Shown here piece after piece: positions 24,032-32,450 of a stretch of 64,000 bases of DNA (within the stretch, counting starts at the first letter, position 1; each line of letters opens with the position of its first letter). The DNA is from Bacteroides sp. MSB163. GTDB taxonomy: Bacteria; Bacteroidota; Bacteroidia; Bacteroidales; Bacteroidaceae. Made by a program: the position numbers and the translations under genes. The stretch covers positions 3,154,001 through 3,218,000 of the forward strand of contig NZ_CP143867.1 in the NCBI RefSeq assembly GCF_036416795.1, written 5' to 3'. The notes beneath the pieces are model-generated. The model was not told the origin of the DNA. It saw only the letters and a program-made list of their open reading frames with translations, and searched no databases.

Positions 24032-24067
24032 AAAACAGGCAACCTCGTCGAGATTGCCTGTTTTAAA
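24032..24067 (-). terminator. Terminator after gap
   Basis: AAAACAGGCAA pairs with TTGCCTGTTTT around an 11-base loop; on the minus strand it ends in a T run. It lies 25 bp past the gap stop and also faces the M3 peptidase promoter region. Confidence 0.9.
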
Positions 24068-24088
24068 TATTATTTTGTACTCTGCTTA

Positions 24089-25099
24089 TTAGTTGTTAAC
24101 TGAAGCCATGTGAGCAATCAGGTCAAGAACCTTGTTAGAGTAACCGATTTCGTTGTCATACCAAGATACAACTTTTACGAAAGTATCAGTCAAAGCGATA
24201 CCAGCTTTTGCATCGAAGATAGAAGTACGAGCGTCACCCAAGAAGTCAGAAGAAACTACTGCATCTTCAGTGTAACCCAGGATTCCCTTCAGTTCGCCTT
24301 CTGAAGCTTCTTTCATAGCAGCACAGATTTCAGCGTAAGTAGCCGGTTTTGCCAAGTTAACTGTCAAGTCAACTACAGATACGTCCAAAGTCGGAACACG
24401 CATAGACATACCAGTCAATTTGCCGTTCAAAGCAGGGATTACTTTACCTACAGCTTTAGCAGCACCAGTAGAAGACGGGATAATGTTGCCAGAAGCAGCA
24501 CGACCACCTCTCCAGTCTTTCATAGAAGGACCGTCAACTGTCTTCTGAGTAGCAGTTGTAGAGTGAACTGTAGTCATCAAACCATCCAAGATACCGAACT
24601 TGTCGTTCAAAACTTTAGCGATAGGAGCCAAACAGTTAGTAGTACAAGAAGCGTTAGATACGAATTGAGTACCTTTCACGTATGTTTTTTCGTTTACACC
24701 GCAAACGAACATCGGGGTGTCATCTTTAGAAGGAGCAGACATTACCACGTATTTTGCACCAGCTTCGATGTGAGCTTGAGCTTTGTCTTTGCTCAGGAAC
24801 AAACCAGTAGATTCAACTACGTATTCTGCACCTACAGCATCCCATTTCAAGTCAGCCGGGTTTCTTTCTGCAGTGATGCGGATAGCTTGGCCGTTAACGA
24901 TCAGTTTGCTGTTTTCAATATCTGCTTCGATTGTTCCGTCGAACTGACCGTGCATAGTGTCATACTTCAGCATGTAAGCCAAGTAGTCAACCGGGCAAAG
25001 GTCGTTAATACCAACGATTTGGATATCGTTTCTTTTCATTGCAGCGCGGAATACGAAACGTCCGATACGTCCGAATCCATTAATACCTACTTTAATCAT
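24089..25099 (-). CDS. gap: Glyceraldehyde-3-phosphate dehydrogenase, type I
   Basis: This gene encodes 336 residues from the ATG at 25099 (MIKVGINGFGRIGR). An open upstream extension to 25138 is not conserved in the family. Catalytic SNASCTTNCLAP, the STGAAKAVGKVIPALNGKLTG block and NEIGYSNKVLDL are all present. It converts GAP to 1,3-bisphosphoglycerate in glycolysis. Codons are of the highly expressed kind, such as AAC and GAA. A TACTTTTGC box on the minus strand (about 25180-25188) is the promoter. Confidence 0.97.
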   Translation of the reverse strand: MIKVGINGFGRIGRFVFRAAMKRNDIQIVGINDLCPVDYLAYMLKYDTMHGQFDGTIEADIENSKLIVNGQAIRITAERNPADLKWDAVGAEYVVESTGLFLSKDKAQAHIEAGAKYVVMSAPSKDDTPMFVCGVNEKTYVKGTQFVSNASCTTNCLAPIAKVLNDKFGILDGLMTTVHSTTATQKTVDGPSMKDWRGGRAASGNIIPSSTGAAKAVGKVIPALNGKLTGMSMRVPTLDVSVVDLTVNLAKPATYAEICAAMKEASEGELKGILGYTEDAVVSSDFLGDARTSIFDAKAGIALTDTFVKVVSWYDNEIGYSNKVLDLIAHMASVNN

Positions 25100-25229
25100 T
25101 TTGTTTAAACTTTTAAGGGTTTTATAATATTTGTTCAAATATCTCTCTTCTCTTGCGCATTTATTTTTGAAATGCGGTGCAAAAGTAAGAAAATGTTTTT
25201 ATATTCGCACTTAATTTTATAATTAAATA

Positions 25230-25676
25230 ATGGAAGTGATGGGAAAAAGTTCATTTTTACAAGATTTTAAATCATTTGCCATGAAAGGCAATGTGATAGA
25301 CATGGCTGTCGGTGTAATCATCGGTGGCGCGTTTGGTAAAATAGTATCTTCTGTTGTGGCAGATATTATCATGCCGCCTCTTGGTTTATTGGTGGGAGGC
25401 GTGAACTTTACGGATCTGAAGTGGGTGATGAAACCTGCTGAAGTTGTGGACGGTAAAGAGATTGCCGCCGTAACCTTGAATTATGGAAATTTCCTGCAAG
25501 TGACGTTTGACTTTCTCATTATCGCTTTTTCTATTTTCCTGTTCATCAAGTTGCTGACCAAGCTGACGGCTAAGAAGGAGGCGGAAGCTCCCGCAGCACC
25601 TCCTGCTCCTCCCGCACCTAGCAAAGAAGAGGTCTTGCTGACGGAAATCAGGGATATCTTGAAAGAAAAACGATAA
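25230..25676 (+). CDS. mscL: Large-conductance mechanosensitive channel MscL
   Basis: This gene encodes 148 residues. The first helix (FAMKGNVIDMAVGVIIGGAF), the GKIVSSVVADIIMPPLG loop and the second helix (FLIIAFSIFLFIKLL) are standard MscL. A proline/alanine-rich linker leads to the C-terminal cytoplasmic helix (EVLLTEIRDILKEK). It opens under membrane tension to release solutes on osmotic down-shock. The second ATG (residue 4) is the usual family start, so the true protein may be three residues shorter. Confidence 0.96.
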   Translation: MEVMGKSSFLQDFKSFAMKGNVIDMAVGVIIGGAFGKIVSSVVADIIMPPLGLLVGGVNFTDLKWVMKPAEVVDGKEIAAVTLNYGNFLQVTFDFLIIAFSIFLFIKLLTKLTAKKEAEAPAAPPAPPAPSKEEVLLTEIRDILKEKR

Positions 25677-25697
25677 AAAGAACAAAATTTAATCCTC

Positions 25698-25787
25698 ACC
25701 GTACCCGGTCCGTGTCTGGCCCGTACCTGGTCCGTGTCTGCTCCAAACGCTTAGGTACGGAGCAAATACGGACCTGATACGGTTCGG
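25698..25787. repeat. 22-bp direct repeats plus inverted copy downstream of mscL
   Basis: GTACCCGGTCCGTGTCTG at 25701 and GTACCTGGTCCGTGTCTG at 25723 are exactly 22 bp apart. GGTCCGTGTCTGCTCC (25729-25744) then pairs with GGAGCAAATACGGACC (25759-25774), 14 of 16 matching, to form a hairpin. From 25788 to the guaA promoter I see no gene or named element. Confidence 0.75.
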
Positions 25788-25986
25788 GTTATAGGCGGTA
25801 GGAAAAACGGAACAATTTATTCCCTGTCAACAAGGAGTTAACTCCTTGTAATGTATTGATCCTCAGTGATATTTTTAAAGTGGCTTTTACTATGTTCTAT
25901 GTGTCTTTCCGGCTACCAAATTCATTAATTATGTTATGAAATATAGATTTTCTGGCTATTATTCCCGTTATTTTCTTACTTTTTTC

Positions 25987-25994
25987 TACTTTTG
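25987..25994 (+). promoter_or_regulatory. guaA promoter -7 box
   Basis: TACTTTTG fits the Bacteroides -7 consensus and lies 32 bases before the guaA ATG at 26027. A T-rich TTATTTTC stretch lies at the -33 distance. Confidence 0.7.
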
Positions 25995-26026
25995 CGGAAC
26001 ATTTTAATTAAATCCATACAGATTAT

Positions 26027-27580
26027 ATGCAAGAAAAGATTGTCATTCTTGATTTTGGTTCGCAGACTACGCAGCTTATAGCCCGTCGTGTCCGTGAATT
26101 GAATACGTATTGCGAAATTTTACCTTATAATAAGTTCCCGGAGGGGGATGAGAGTGTAAAGGGGGTTATTCTTTCAGGAAGCCCGTTCTCTGTATACGAT
26201 GAAAGTGCATTTAAAGCTGATTTGAGTGAAATTCGTGGAAAGTATCCTATTCTGGGTATCTGCTACGGTGCGCAGTTTATCGCTTATACCAATGGCGGCA
26301 AGGTGGAACCTGCCGGAAGTCGTGAGTACGGACGTGCACATTTGAGCTCTTTTGATAAGGATAATGTGCTGTTCAAGAACGTGAAGGAAAATACACAGGT
26401 GTGGATGAGCCACGGAGACACAATTACGGTTATCCCTTCCAATTTCAAAAAAATAGCTTCGACGGATAAGGTGGCGATTGCTGCTTATCAGATAGAGAAC
26501 GAAAAGGTGTGGGGGGTACAGTTCCATCCGGAAGTATTTCACAGCGAAGATGGCACACAGATGCTGAAGAATTTCGTGGTGGATGTTTGCGGTTGCAAAC
26601 AGGACTGGAGTGCTGCTTCCTTTATTGAAACAACGGTTGCTGAATTGAAGGAACAGTTGGGTGACGATAAGGTGGTCCTCGGTTTGAGCGGTGGTGTGGA
26701 TTCTTCCGTAGCTGCTGTATTGCTGAACCGTGCTATCGGCAAGAATCTGACTTGTATCTTCGTAGATCACGGTATGCTCCGTAAGAATGAGTTCAAGAAT
26801 GTACTGCACGATTATGAATGTCTCGGTCTGAATGTTATCGGCGTGGATGCCAGTGCCAAGTTCTTTGCAGAACTGGCAGGTGTAACGGAGCCTGAGGAAA
26901 AACGTAAGATTATAGGCAAGGGTTTTATCGAAGTATTTGATGAGGAGGCTCATAAGATTAAAGATGTGAAATGGCTGGCACAGGGTACGATCTATCCTGA
27001 TTGTATCGAGTCCCTTTCCATTACCGGTACGGTTATTAAGAGTCATCATAATGTAGGCGGTTTACCTGAAAAGATGCACCTGAAACTTTGTGAGCCGCTT
27101 CGCTTGTTGTTTAAAGATGAGGTTCGCCGTGTAGGTCGCGGTTTGGGTATGCCTGAACATTTGATTACTCGTCATCCTTTCCCCGGACCGGGTTTGGCTG
27201 TACGTATTTTGGGTGATATTACTCCGGAGAAAGTAGCTATTTTGCAAAATGCGGATGATATCTTTATTCAGGGTTTGCGTGACTGGAAAGTGAAAGAAGC
27301 TGATGGTAGCGAAACTTCTCTTTATCATCAGGTTTGGCAGGCGGGCGTTATCTTGCTCCCCGTACAATCAGTTGGTGTGATGGGAGATGAACGTACGTAT
27401 GAACGTGCCATTGCGCTACGCGCTGTGACTTCTACGGATGCTATGACGGCAGACTGGGCACATTTGCCTTACGAATTCCTGGGTAAGGTTTCCAATGATA
27501 TTATTAATAAGGTGAAAGGGGTGAACCGTGTAACCTATGATATTTCGTCAAAACCGCCTGCAACGATAGAGTGGGAATAA
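26027..27580 (+). CDS. guaA: GMP synthase (glutamine-hydrolysing)
   Basis: This gene encodes 517 residues. The N-terminal class I glutamine amidotransferase has GICYGAQ (catalytic Cys) and VQFHPEVFH (catalytic His and Glu). The ATP pyrophosphatase domain has LGLSGGVDSSVAA, and the C-terminal dimerisation domain runs to RVTYDISSKPPATIEWE. It aminates XMP to GMP. It stands alone with its own promoter and terminator. Confidence 0.97.
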   Translation: MQEKIVILDFGSQTTQLIARRVRELNTYCEILPYNKFPEGDESVKGVILSGSPFSVYDESAFKADLSEIRGKYPILGICYGAQFIAYTNGGKVEPAGSREYGRAHLSSFDKDNVLFKNVKENTQVWMSHGDTITVIPSNFKKIASTDKVAIAAYQIENEKVWGVQFHPEVFHSEDGTQMLKNFVVDVCGCKQDWSAASFIETTVAELKEQLGDDKVVLGLSGGVDSSVAAVLLNRAIGKNLTCIFVDHGMLRKNEFKNVLHDYECLGLNVIGVDASAKFFAELAGVTEPEEKRKIIGKGFIEVFDEEAHKIKDVKWLAQGTIYPDCIESLSITGTVIKSHHNVGGLPEKMHLKLCEPLRLLFKDEVRRVGRGLGMPEHLITRHPFPGPGLAVRILGDITPEKVAILQNADDIFIQGLRDWKVKEADGSETSLYHQVWQAGVILLPVQSVGVMGDERTYERAIALRAVTSTDAMTADWAHLPYEFLGKVSNDIINKVKGVNRVTYDISSKPPATIEWE

Positions 27581-27606
27581 TAAGAAATTTTCTATATAAT
27601 ATTAAG

Positions 27607-27645
27607 ATAGCCCTGACTTTATAATAGTCGGGGCTATTTTGTTGT
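27607..27645 (+). terminator. Terminator after guaA
   Basis: ATAGCCCTGACT pairs with AGTCGGGGCTAT around a seven-base AT loop and is followed by TTTTGTTGTT. From 27646 to 27851 the DNA is AT-rich and shows no gene; a clear promoter for the next operon was not found. Confidence 0.85.
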
Positions 27646-27851
27646 TCCCCCGGCAAGGTTCTATGAACAGAATATTAGGGAGATTTATCACAGCTTTTCA
27701 ATATTTATGCAGTTTATTCTTCTGATTCCATATCGAAATGCTTAATAAATCTAAATGTTTTAACCTTTATGCACACTTCTTTATTATTAATTGCTTCCTT
27801 TAGGCAAATAATTGTCTTTTAAAGGCATCCTTTTTTAAATCTTAATATTTT

Positions 27852-28535
27852 ATGGACATTCGAAAGGTATATTTACTTATCCTGTTATGCACATTCTGTA
27901 TCTTGTCTCCGGTGTATACACAGCAGTCTCTTTCTGATGAATTCAGGAAAGCGGCAGGAGATTATGCAGCGCTTTATACCAGTAAAGTGGAAGTGGGCTA
28001 TAGTCCATATCTCTATATAAACCATCCTTATTGGGATACGGATGAGTTTAAGAAGGGAGCGGTTTGCTATGGAGGATTAGTGTATACCGACCTGCAACTT
28101 CGATATGATACTTTTAAGAAGCAATTGATCGTAATTACTCCCGAAAAACGAATACTCCTCCAGGTTGACATGAGGAAAGTAGACTATTTCATTATCGGAG
28201 ATAAAAAGTTTGTGCCGCATAACGATACTTTCGCCGCAATCCTATATGATAGTCCGCAAATGCGATTGACTCAGTATGTCCAGTGCAAAATGGGGACGCC
28301 TGTTGAGAAAGGACGGATCAGCTATAGACGGTTCGAAAAGCCTGCACGTTTTGTGCTGTCTAAAGATGGAGTGGACTATACGGTGACTTCCCGTTCCAGT
28401 TTTCTGAAGCTTTTTCCGGCTTACAAGAAACAATTGAAGAAGTATGCAAAGGAAGAGCAATTGAGTTTTAATACGCTCTTTCGTGCAGAGTCGTTGACTG
28501 AGTTGACAAGACATGCAGATTCTCTAATTAATTAA
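27852..28535 (+). CDS. Exported protein of unknown function, first gene of a TonB-receptor operon
   Basis: This gene encodes 227 residues. A signal peptide (VYLLILLCTFCILSPVYT, then QQSLS) is followed by a mature domain with VEVGYSPYLYINHPYWDTDEF, TDLQLRYDTFKKQLIVI and a basic C-terminal helix. I recognise no family with confidence. It is 9 bp ahead of the TonB-dependent receptor and reads in the same direction, so it is likely made with it. It may be a periplasmic partner; this is inference. Confidence 0.7.
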   Translation: MDIRKVYLLILLCTFCILSPVYTQQSLSDEFRKAAGDYAALYTSKVEVGYSPYLYINHPYWDTDEFKKGAVCYGGLVYTDLQLRYDTFKKQLIVITPEKRILLQVDMRKVDYFIIGDKKFVPHNDTFAAILYDSPQMRLTQYVQCKMGTPVEKGRISYRRFEKPARFVLSKDGVDYTVTSRSSFLKLFPAYKKQLKKYAKEEQLSFNTLFRAESLTELTRHADSLIN

Positions 28536-28544
28536 GAAATAGTT

Positions 28545-31277
28545 ATGACAATATATAAAATAAGGTATATAGCAGCCATTCTGTTTATAATATCCCCTTT
28601 CGTGGCATTTGCACAGCAGCAGGCAGGAGATAGTATTTCTATTTTTGAACTGATAGATGCCGTTGAGAAAAACACTTCGTGCCGCATCTATACGACGATT
28701 GCAGAGCCGTTTAAAGTGAAAAAGGCTGAGACCTTAAAACCTACTGCCGAGAGTCTGCGACAAGCATTGACTGCAACGCGTTATAAAGTTACTGTCTATG
28801 GCAACCAGATCTTCGTTCTGCCCGAAGTTTTTTTATCTACCACGCTTACCCCGATCTTGAAAGGAGAACAGATGAAGGAAGAAGAACAAGCCTCTTCTTT
28901 TATTCCTGTCGTAAAATCTTCTTCGGAGAATAAGGTTTATGAGATAGGGAACAGATATAAGCCTTCTTCGGAAGAGATGGTGGTGCTGACCGGAAAAGTA
29001 ACGGATTTCAAGTCCGGACAGAATCTGGAAGGCATTAACATCGTTCACCGGGAACCGTGGGTTGCCACAGCTACCGACCGTCAGGGGAATTTTACCATTA
29101 AGCTCCCCGTCGGATATAATACCATTGAAATCAATGGATTGAATATAAAGGAAACACGCCGGCAGTTTATGGTGTATGGAGAGGGAGCTACCCACATAGA
29201 ACTGGAAGAAGAAAACCATTTGTTGGATGAGGTTCTCATCGTCTCCGGACGTGTGCAGAATGTAAGGAGCACTCAGTTGGGAATGGAGAAGTTTCAGCCC
29301 AGTTTACTGAAGAACATTCCTACAGCTATGGGTGAGGTGGATCTACTGAAGATGCTTCAAACTCTTCCGGGTATCAAAACAGTGGGTGAGGCATCCAGTG
29401 GCTATAATGTGCGCGGAAGTGCTGCCGACCAGAATCTGTTGTTGCTGAATAATGGAACTATTTATAATCCGAACCACTTATTCGGTTTTTTCACCGCCTT
29501 TAATTCGGACATGATAAAGGATGCGGAACTTTATAAAAGCAGTATTCCCAGCCAGTATGGAGGGCGTATTGCATCCGTGCTGAATATAACAAGTAAAGAG
29601 GCGAGTAAGGAGAAGTTTACGGGTTCGGCGGGCATTGGACTTGTCACCAGTAAGCTGAATCTTGAAATACCGATCATTAAAGAGAAGACTTCACTGCTTT
29701 TGAGCGGGCGTACCACATACTCGGACTGGATCATGAAGATACTGCCCGAAAAGAGTGGTTACCGTGATGGTAAAGCCGGATTTTACGATTTGGGAGGCGT
29801 ATTCTCGCATACATTGAATGAGCGTAATAAACTAAATATATACGGTTATTACAGTCATGACCGTTTCGCTTTTAACGATAACCAGAAATACGCTTACAAC
29901 AATATGAACTTCTCTGCAAACTGGAGAAGCATATTCTCTGAGAAACTGACGGCAAATTTCTCTTTCGGTTATGATCATTATGATTACCGGAATGATGAAT
30001 CGGTAGAAGAGGCGGCAGCCGCGCGCTTGTCATTCGCTATCAACCAGTGGTTTGGAAAGGCTGATTTTAGTTACAAACTGGATAATAACCATACCTTGAA
30101 CTTTGGACTCATGAGCCAGTTCTATAATATTAACTCAGGGACTTATGAACCACTGCATGAAAGTTCACTGGTGAAATGGGACCAGCTTCAAAAGGATAAA
30201 GCGCTGGAAAGTGCCATTTATATTGGGGATCAATGGGAGATAACCCCTAAGCTGTCCGTAAATGCGGGTATACGCTATTCCATGTTCAATCTTTTGGGCC
30301 CGCGCACGTATTATACTTATCAGGATGGCATGCTTCCTTCTTCCACCACCGTTGTTGACTCTGTATCAGTGGGTAGTGGAAAAGTGGTTAAGACTTATCA
30401 GGGACCGGAGTTCAGACTGTCCGCCCGCTATGCTTTCAATGATGACTTCTCCGTAAAAGCTGGTTTCAACACTATGCGGCAGTATATTCATAAAGTATCG
30501 AATACTACCATTATGTCGCCTACGGATACCTGGAAGCTGAGTGATACGAATATTAAGCCCCAAAATGGCTGGCAGCTGGCCGCAGGGGCATATTATAATA
30601 CACCCGGCCAGGTACTGGAGTTGTCGGTGGAAGGGTACTATAAGAAGCTGAACGATTATCTGGATTATCGCAGTTCGGCTAAGCTGATCATGAACCATCA
30701 TCTGGAAACGGATGTGATTAATACGGAAGGATATGCCTATGGCGTTGAATTTCAGGTAAAGAAGCCGTCCGGCAAGTTGAACGGATGGGCCAGTTATACG
30801 TATTCGCGTACTTTCCTGCGTCAGAATGACCCGCGCATAGCCCGTCCGGTCAATGGCGGAGACTGGTATCCGACGGAGTATGACAAACCGCATGACTTCA
30901 AGTTGGTGGGAAACTATAAGTTTACCCGTCGTTACAGTGTGTCTTTCAATATGGATTATAGTACGGGACGTCCTACTACCATTCCCGCCGGACAATATTA
31001 CGACCAGGGATTGCAATCCATGCAGGTGTACTACACGGACCGTAACAGTTACCGGGTTCCCGATTACTTCCGTCTTGATCTTGCTTTCAATATAGAGCCG
31101 AGCCATCATCTGACTCTGCTGACGCATAGTTCTATTTCCTTCGGTGTCTACAATCTGACCGGAAGGAAAAATGTTTATTCCATTTATTATGTATCTGAGA
31201 ATGGTAGTGTGCAGGGATATAAGATGTCCATTTTCGGCGCTCCTATTCCTTTTATTACTTATAACATAAAATTCTAA
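28545..31277 (+). CDS. TonB-dependent receptor with N-terminal STN-like and carboxypeptidase-like domains
   Basis: This gene encodes 910 residues. A signal peptide ends near AFAQQQ. Residues about 25-95 look like a secretin/TonB short N-terminal domain (IFELIDAVEKNTSCRIYT, YKVTVYGNQIFVLPE). A carboxypeptidase-regulatory-like domain follows (LTGKVTDFKSGQNLEGINI), then the plug (LLKMLQTLPGIKTVGEASSGYNVRGSAADQNL, given here in parts) and a large outer-membrane barrel. It is not a SusC, since no SusD follows; instead a DUF4249 lipoprotein is next. The STN domain suggests signalling or a regulated receptor. The cargo is unknown. Confidence 0.88.
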   Translation: MTIYKIRYIAAILFIISPFVAFAQQQAGDSISIFELIDAVEKNTSCRIYTTIAEPFKVKKAETLKPTAESLRQALTATRYKVTVYGNQIFVLPEVFLSTTLTPILKGEQMKEEEQASSFIPVVKSSSENKVYEIGNRYKPSSEEMVVLTGKVTDFKSGQNLEGINIVHREPWVATATDRQGNFTIKLPVGYNTIEINGLNIKETRRQFMVYGEGATHIELEEENHLLDEVLIVSGRVQNVRSTQLGMEKFQPSLLKNIPTAMGEVDLLKMLQTLPGIKTVGEASSGYNVRGSAADQNLLLLNNGTIYNPNHLFGFFTAFNSDMIKDAELYKSSIPSQYGGRIASVLNITSKEASKEKFTGSAGIGLVTSKLNLEIPIIKEKTSLLLSGRTTYSDWIMKILPEKSGYRDGKAGFYDLGGVFSHTLNERNKLNIYGYYSHDRFAFNDNQKYAYNNMNFSANWRSIFSEKLTANFSFGYDHYDYRNDESVEEAAAARLSFAINQWFGKADFSYKLDNNHTLNFGLMSQFYNINSGTYEPLHESSLVKWDQLQKDKALESAIYIGDQWEITPKLSVNAGIRYSMFNLLGPRTYYTYQDGMLPSSTTVVDSVSVGSGKVVKTYQGPEFRLSARYAFNDDFSVKAGFNTMRQYIHKVSNTTIMSPTDTWKLSDTNIKPQNGWQLAAGAYYNTPGQVLELSVEGYYKKLNDYLDYRSSAKLIMNHHLETDVINTEGYAYGVEFQVKKPSGKLNGWASYTYSRTFLRQNDPRIARPVNGGDWYPTEYDKPHDFKLVGNYKFTRRYSVSFNMDYSTGRPTTIPAGQYYDQGLQSMQVYYTDRNSYRVPDYFRLDLAFNIEPSHHLTLLTHSSISFGVYNLTGRKNVYSIYYVSENGSVQGYKMSIFGAPIPFITYNIKF

Positions 31278-31283
31278 AGGGAT

Positions 31284-32438
31284 ATGAAGAAAAGAACGAA
31301 TATAATAATCCTGGTAAGTTTGCTCTGTTTTACTTTGAGCAACTGTATAGATGAATTCGATGCAAAAATTCCGGACGACGGTGTAGGCTTGCTGGTGGTT
31401 GAAGGTAATATCATATCAGACAGTACTGTCGTGTTTTCATTGAGCCGTACTTTCTCCTTAAATGAAAATGGCTTGCCTCCGGGATATAATCAGATTACAG
31501 CCGATGTCAGTGTTGTGGGAGAAGACGGTTCGCGCATAGCGGGAACTTCCATTGGTGACGGGCGGTATCAGGTACGGATAGGGACGCTGAATAAGCAAGT
31601 GCGTTACGGACTGAAAATTGTATATGAAGGGGATACGTATAATTCTGAACTACAGTATCCGATAGAAACGGCTGCAATCGAAGAGGTCACTTTTGAACAG
31701 CCGGAAGATTACGGGGATATATACATTCGCCTCTCTACGCGCAATGCAGGAACCGCAGGACCGGCATATTATATCTGGACTTATGAGGAAGACTGGGAAG
31801 TAAGGGCGGTATTTTATTCTAAATGGATATATGATCCTGTGACAGATGAAGTGCATACTTATGAAAAAGCGCCTTATGCACAAGGCTGGATTCATGCGGA
31901 GGCCACTAAAACTCTTGTTGGCTCTACGGAATCGAATGCCGAAAATCTGTTGAAAAATAAAAAGATGTATTCTTTTACCTCCGACAATCTCCGCGCCTCG
32001 TATTATTACAGTACGTTGATGAAGCAGAGAGCCTTGTCAAAAGGAGAGTTCGAGTATTATGAGAACAAAATAAAGTTGAGCGAAGAGATGGGCGGTTTAT
32101 TCACTCCCCAACCCTCGGAACTGCCTACTAATATCACTTGCAGCAATTCGGATAAACAGGCCATTGGCTATGTGGGAGTTAATATGAATGTAAGCGAGTA
32201 TCGCCTTTATATTTCTACCAATGATATACAATATGATAATCCGTATAATTGTAGTCTTTTCCCGGACGAGGAAACGGAAGGTAAAACCAATTACGATTTA
32301 TACATGGCAGGATATCGCATTGCTTTTTCTGAAATAACGGGGTATCAGTGGGCTAAAAAGGAATGTACTGATGTGCGTAGCTTGGGTGCGACTCTCAATA
32401 AACCTTCTTTCTGGCCGTTACCGGACAGGGAATATTAA
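31284..32438 (+). CDS. DUF4249 lipoprotein
   Basis: This gene encodes 384 residues. The lipoprotein signal (IIILVSLLCFTLSNC) is followed by IDEFDAKIPDDGVGLLVVEGNI, which is the typical DUF4249 opening, and by a beta-sandwich-like region (YQVRIGTLNKQVRYGLKIVYEG). DUF4249 proteins regularly sit beside TonB-type receptors of this kind in Bacteroidota and probably act with them at the outer membrane. It is 6 bp after the receptor. Substrate unknown. Confidence 0.85.
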   Translation: MKKRTNIIILVSLLCFTLSNCIDEFDAKIPDDGVGLLVVEGNIISDSTVVFSLSRTFSLNENGLPPGYNQITADVSVVGEDGSRIAGTSIGDGRYQVRIGTLNKQVRYGLKIVYEGDTYNSELQYPIETAAIEEVTFEQPEDYGDIYIRLSTRNAGTAGPAYYIWTYEEDWEVRAVFYSKWIYDPVTDEVHTYEKAPYAQGWIHAEATKTLVGSTESNAENLLKNKKMYSFTSDNLRASYYYSTLMKQRALSKGEFEYYENKIKLSEEMGGLFTPQPSELPTNITCSNSDKQAIGYVGVNMNVSEYRLYISTNDIQYDNPYNCSLFPDEETEGKTNYDLYMAGYRIAFSEITGYQWAKKECTDVRSLGATLNKPSFWPLPDREY

Positions 32439-32450
32439 TATCGGAGTATT

